From Methanoculleus marisnigri (GTDB lineage Archaea > Halobacteriota > Methanomicrobia > Methanomicrobiales > Methanoculleaceae), in contig DASQ01000116.1 in assembly GCA_002503885.1 (NCBI GenBank), forward strand, positions 1 through 31,169: a stretch of DNA of 31,169 nt. The letters run 5' to 3'. The notes below the pieces were generated by a model. It was not told where the DNA came from. It searched no databases and saw only the letters and a program-made list of their open reading frames with translations. A program made the translations under genes and the position numbers. Positions 30,939 to 31,169 of the stretch are shown here, piece after piece. Each line of letters begins with the position of its first letter. The first letter of the stretch is position 1.

Positions 30939-31169
30939 TCAGGTAGACCAATAAAACGCATCAGGGGTGAAAGGGTTTTCCTCGAATGCCCCTCTGATGG
31001 CTTCGAGTACCGGCCTACGATTTTTCTTCACGGTTGAAATATATCCTCGAATCCGGCAGAAGTTGGATGGTCCCTCCGTACTTCTGAATGTCCCGGAGAT
31101 CTTCTGCTGCACCTTGACCATTCTGACATCTCTTTCCGCCTGATTATTCGTGAACGGTACCCGGAAATC
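30939..31169 (-). mobile_element. IS66-family transposase, C-terminal part (5' end outside window)
   Basis: The minus-strand frame enters at the right edge and ends at TGA 30939-30941. It encodes DFRVPFTNNQAERDVRMVKV followed by QQKISGTFRS and FCRIRGYISTVKKN. This is the signature of the IS66 DDE transposase end: the NNQAERD glutamate is the last catalytic acid, and KQKISG.FRS with ARIRSYISTARK is the conserved tail. About 76 codons are inside the window. The sequence GTAACTGGTC at 30931-30940 could belong to the element's terminal repeat, but the other end is outside, so this remains a guess. Whether the element is intact cannot be judged. Confidence 0.85.

Overview
The window comes from a GC-rich, hydrogenotrophic methanogenic archaeon, most probably of the order Methanomicrobiales and close to Methanoculleus. 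The evidence is complete mtr, mcr, fwd, hdr and ftr gene sets with archaeal TATA-type promoters, short or absent leaders and GAGGTGA/GGAGG ribosome binding sites. The genus is inferred from gene order and overall protein character; no phylogeny could be run.

Layout. (1) 1-2485, minus: the 5' part of a secreted eight-bladed PQQ-type propeller protein with a tandem array of nearly identical DUF4430 (transcobalamin C-terminal-like) domains, running off the left edge. (2) 2800-6052, minus: an ABC importer of the BtuCDF/FecCD class (corrinoid or iron chelate), with stop/start overlaps joining all three genes and an AT-rich dyad at its promoter. (3) 6205-7170, plus: a SelB-like translation-factor paralogue with a degenerate G domain. 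(4) 7171-8290: a small accessory patch with a long inverted repeat, a Phd/RelB-RelE type toxin-antitoxin pair and a possible TnpB remnant. (5) 8297-13918, minus: mtrEDCBAFGH, encoding the Na+-pumping methyl-H4MPT:coenzyme M methyltransferase. The gene in the mtrG slot is an MtrA corrinoid domain fused to an MtrG tail. (6) 14107-19017, minus: mcrBDCGA, methyl-coenzyme M reductase. (7) 19380-29050, minus: one long apparent operon fwdG-fwdF-hdrC-hdrB-hdrA-mvhD-fwdD-fwdB-fwdA-fwdC, joining the first step (CO2 reduction on a tungsten/molybdenum enzyme) with the electron-bifurcating heterodisulfide reductase of the last step. (8) 29820-30728, plus: ftr. (9) 30939-31169, minus: C-terminal end of an IS66-type transposase, cut by the right edge.

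Together these genes encode CO2 to formyl-methanofuran (Fwd), formyl transfer to H4MPT (Ftr), methyl transfer to CoM with Na+ export (Mtr), methane release (Mcr) and heterodisulfide reduction coupled back to Fwd through ferredoxin (Hdr/MvhD/FwdF/FwdG). Mch, Mtd, Mer and the hydrogenase or formate dehydrogenase partner are not in the window.

The most unusual observation is the MtrA-MtrG fusion. Its first 175 codons match the neighbouring mtrA over 526 ungapped bases with about 13 differences by my count. It implies either a Mtr complex with two corrinoid domains per protomer or a very recent duplication/gene conversion. A corrinoid theme (B12-class importer, transcobalamin-like surface repeats, duplicated corrinoid domain) runs through the left half, but a functional link is only inference.
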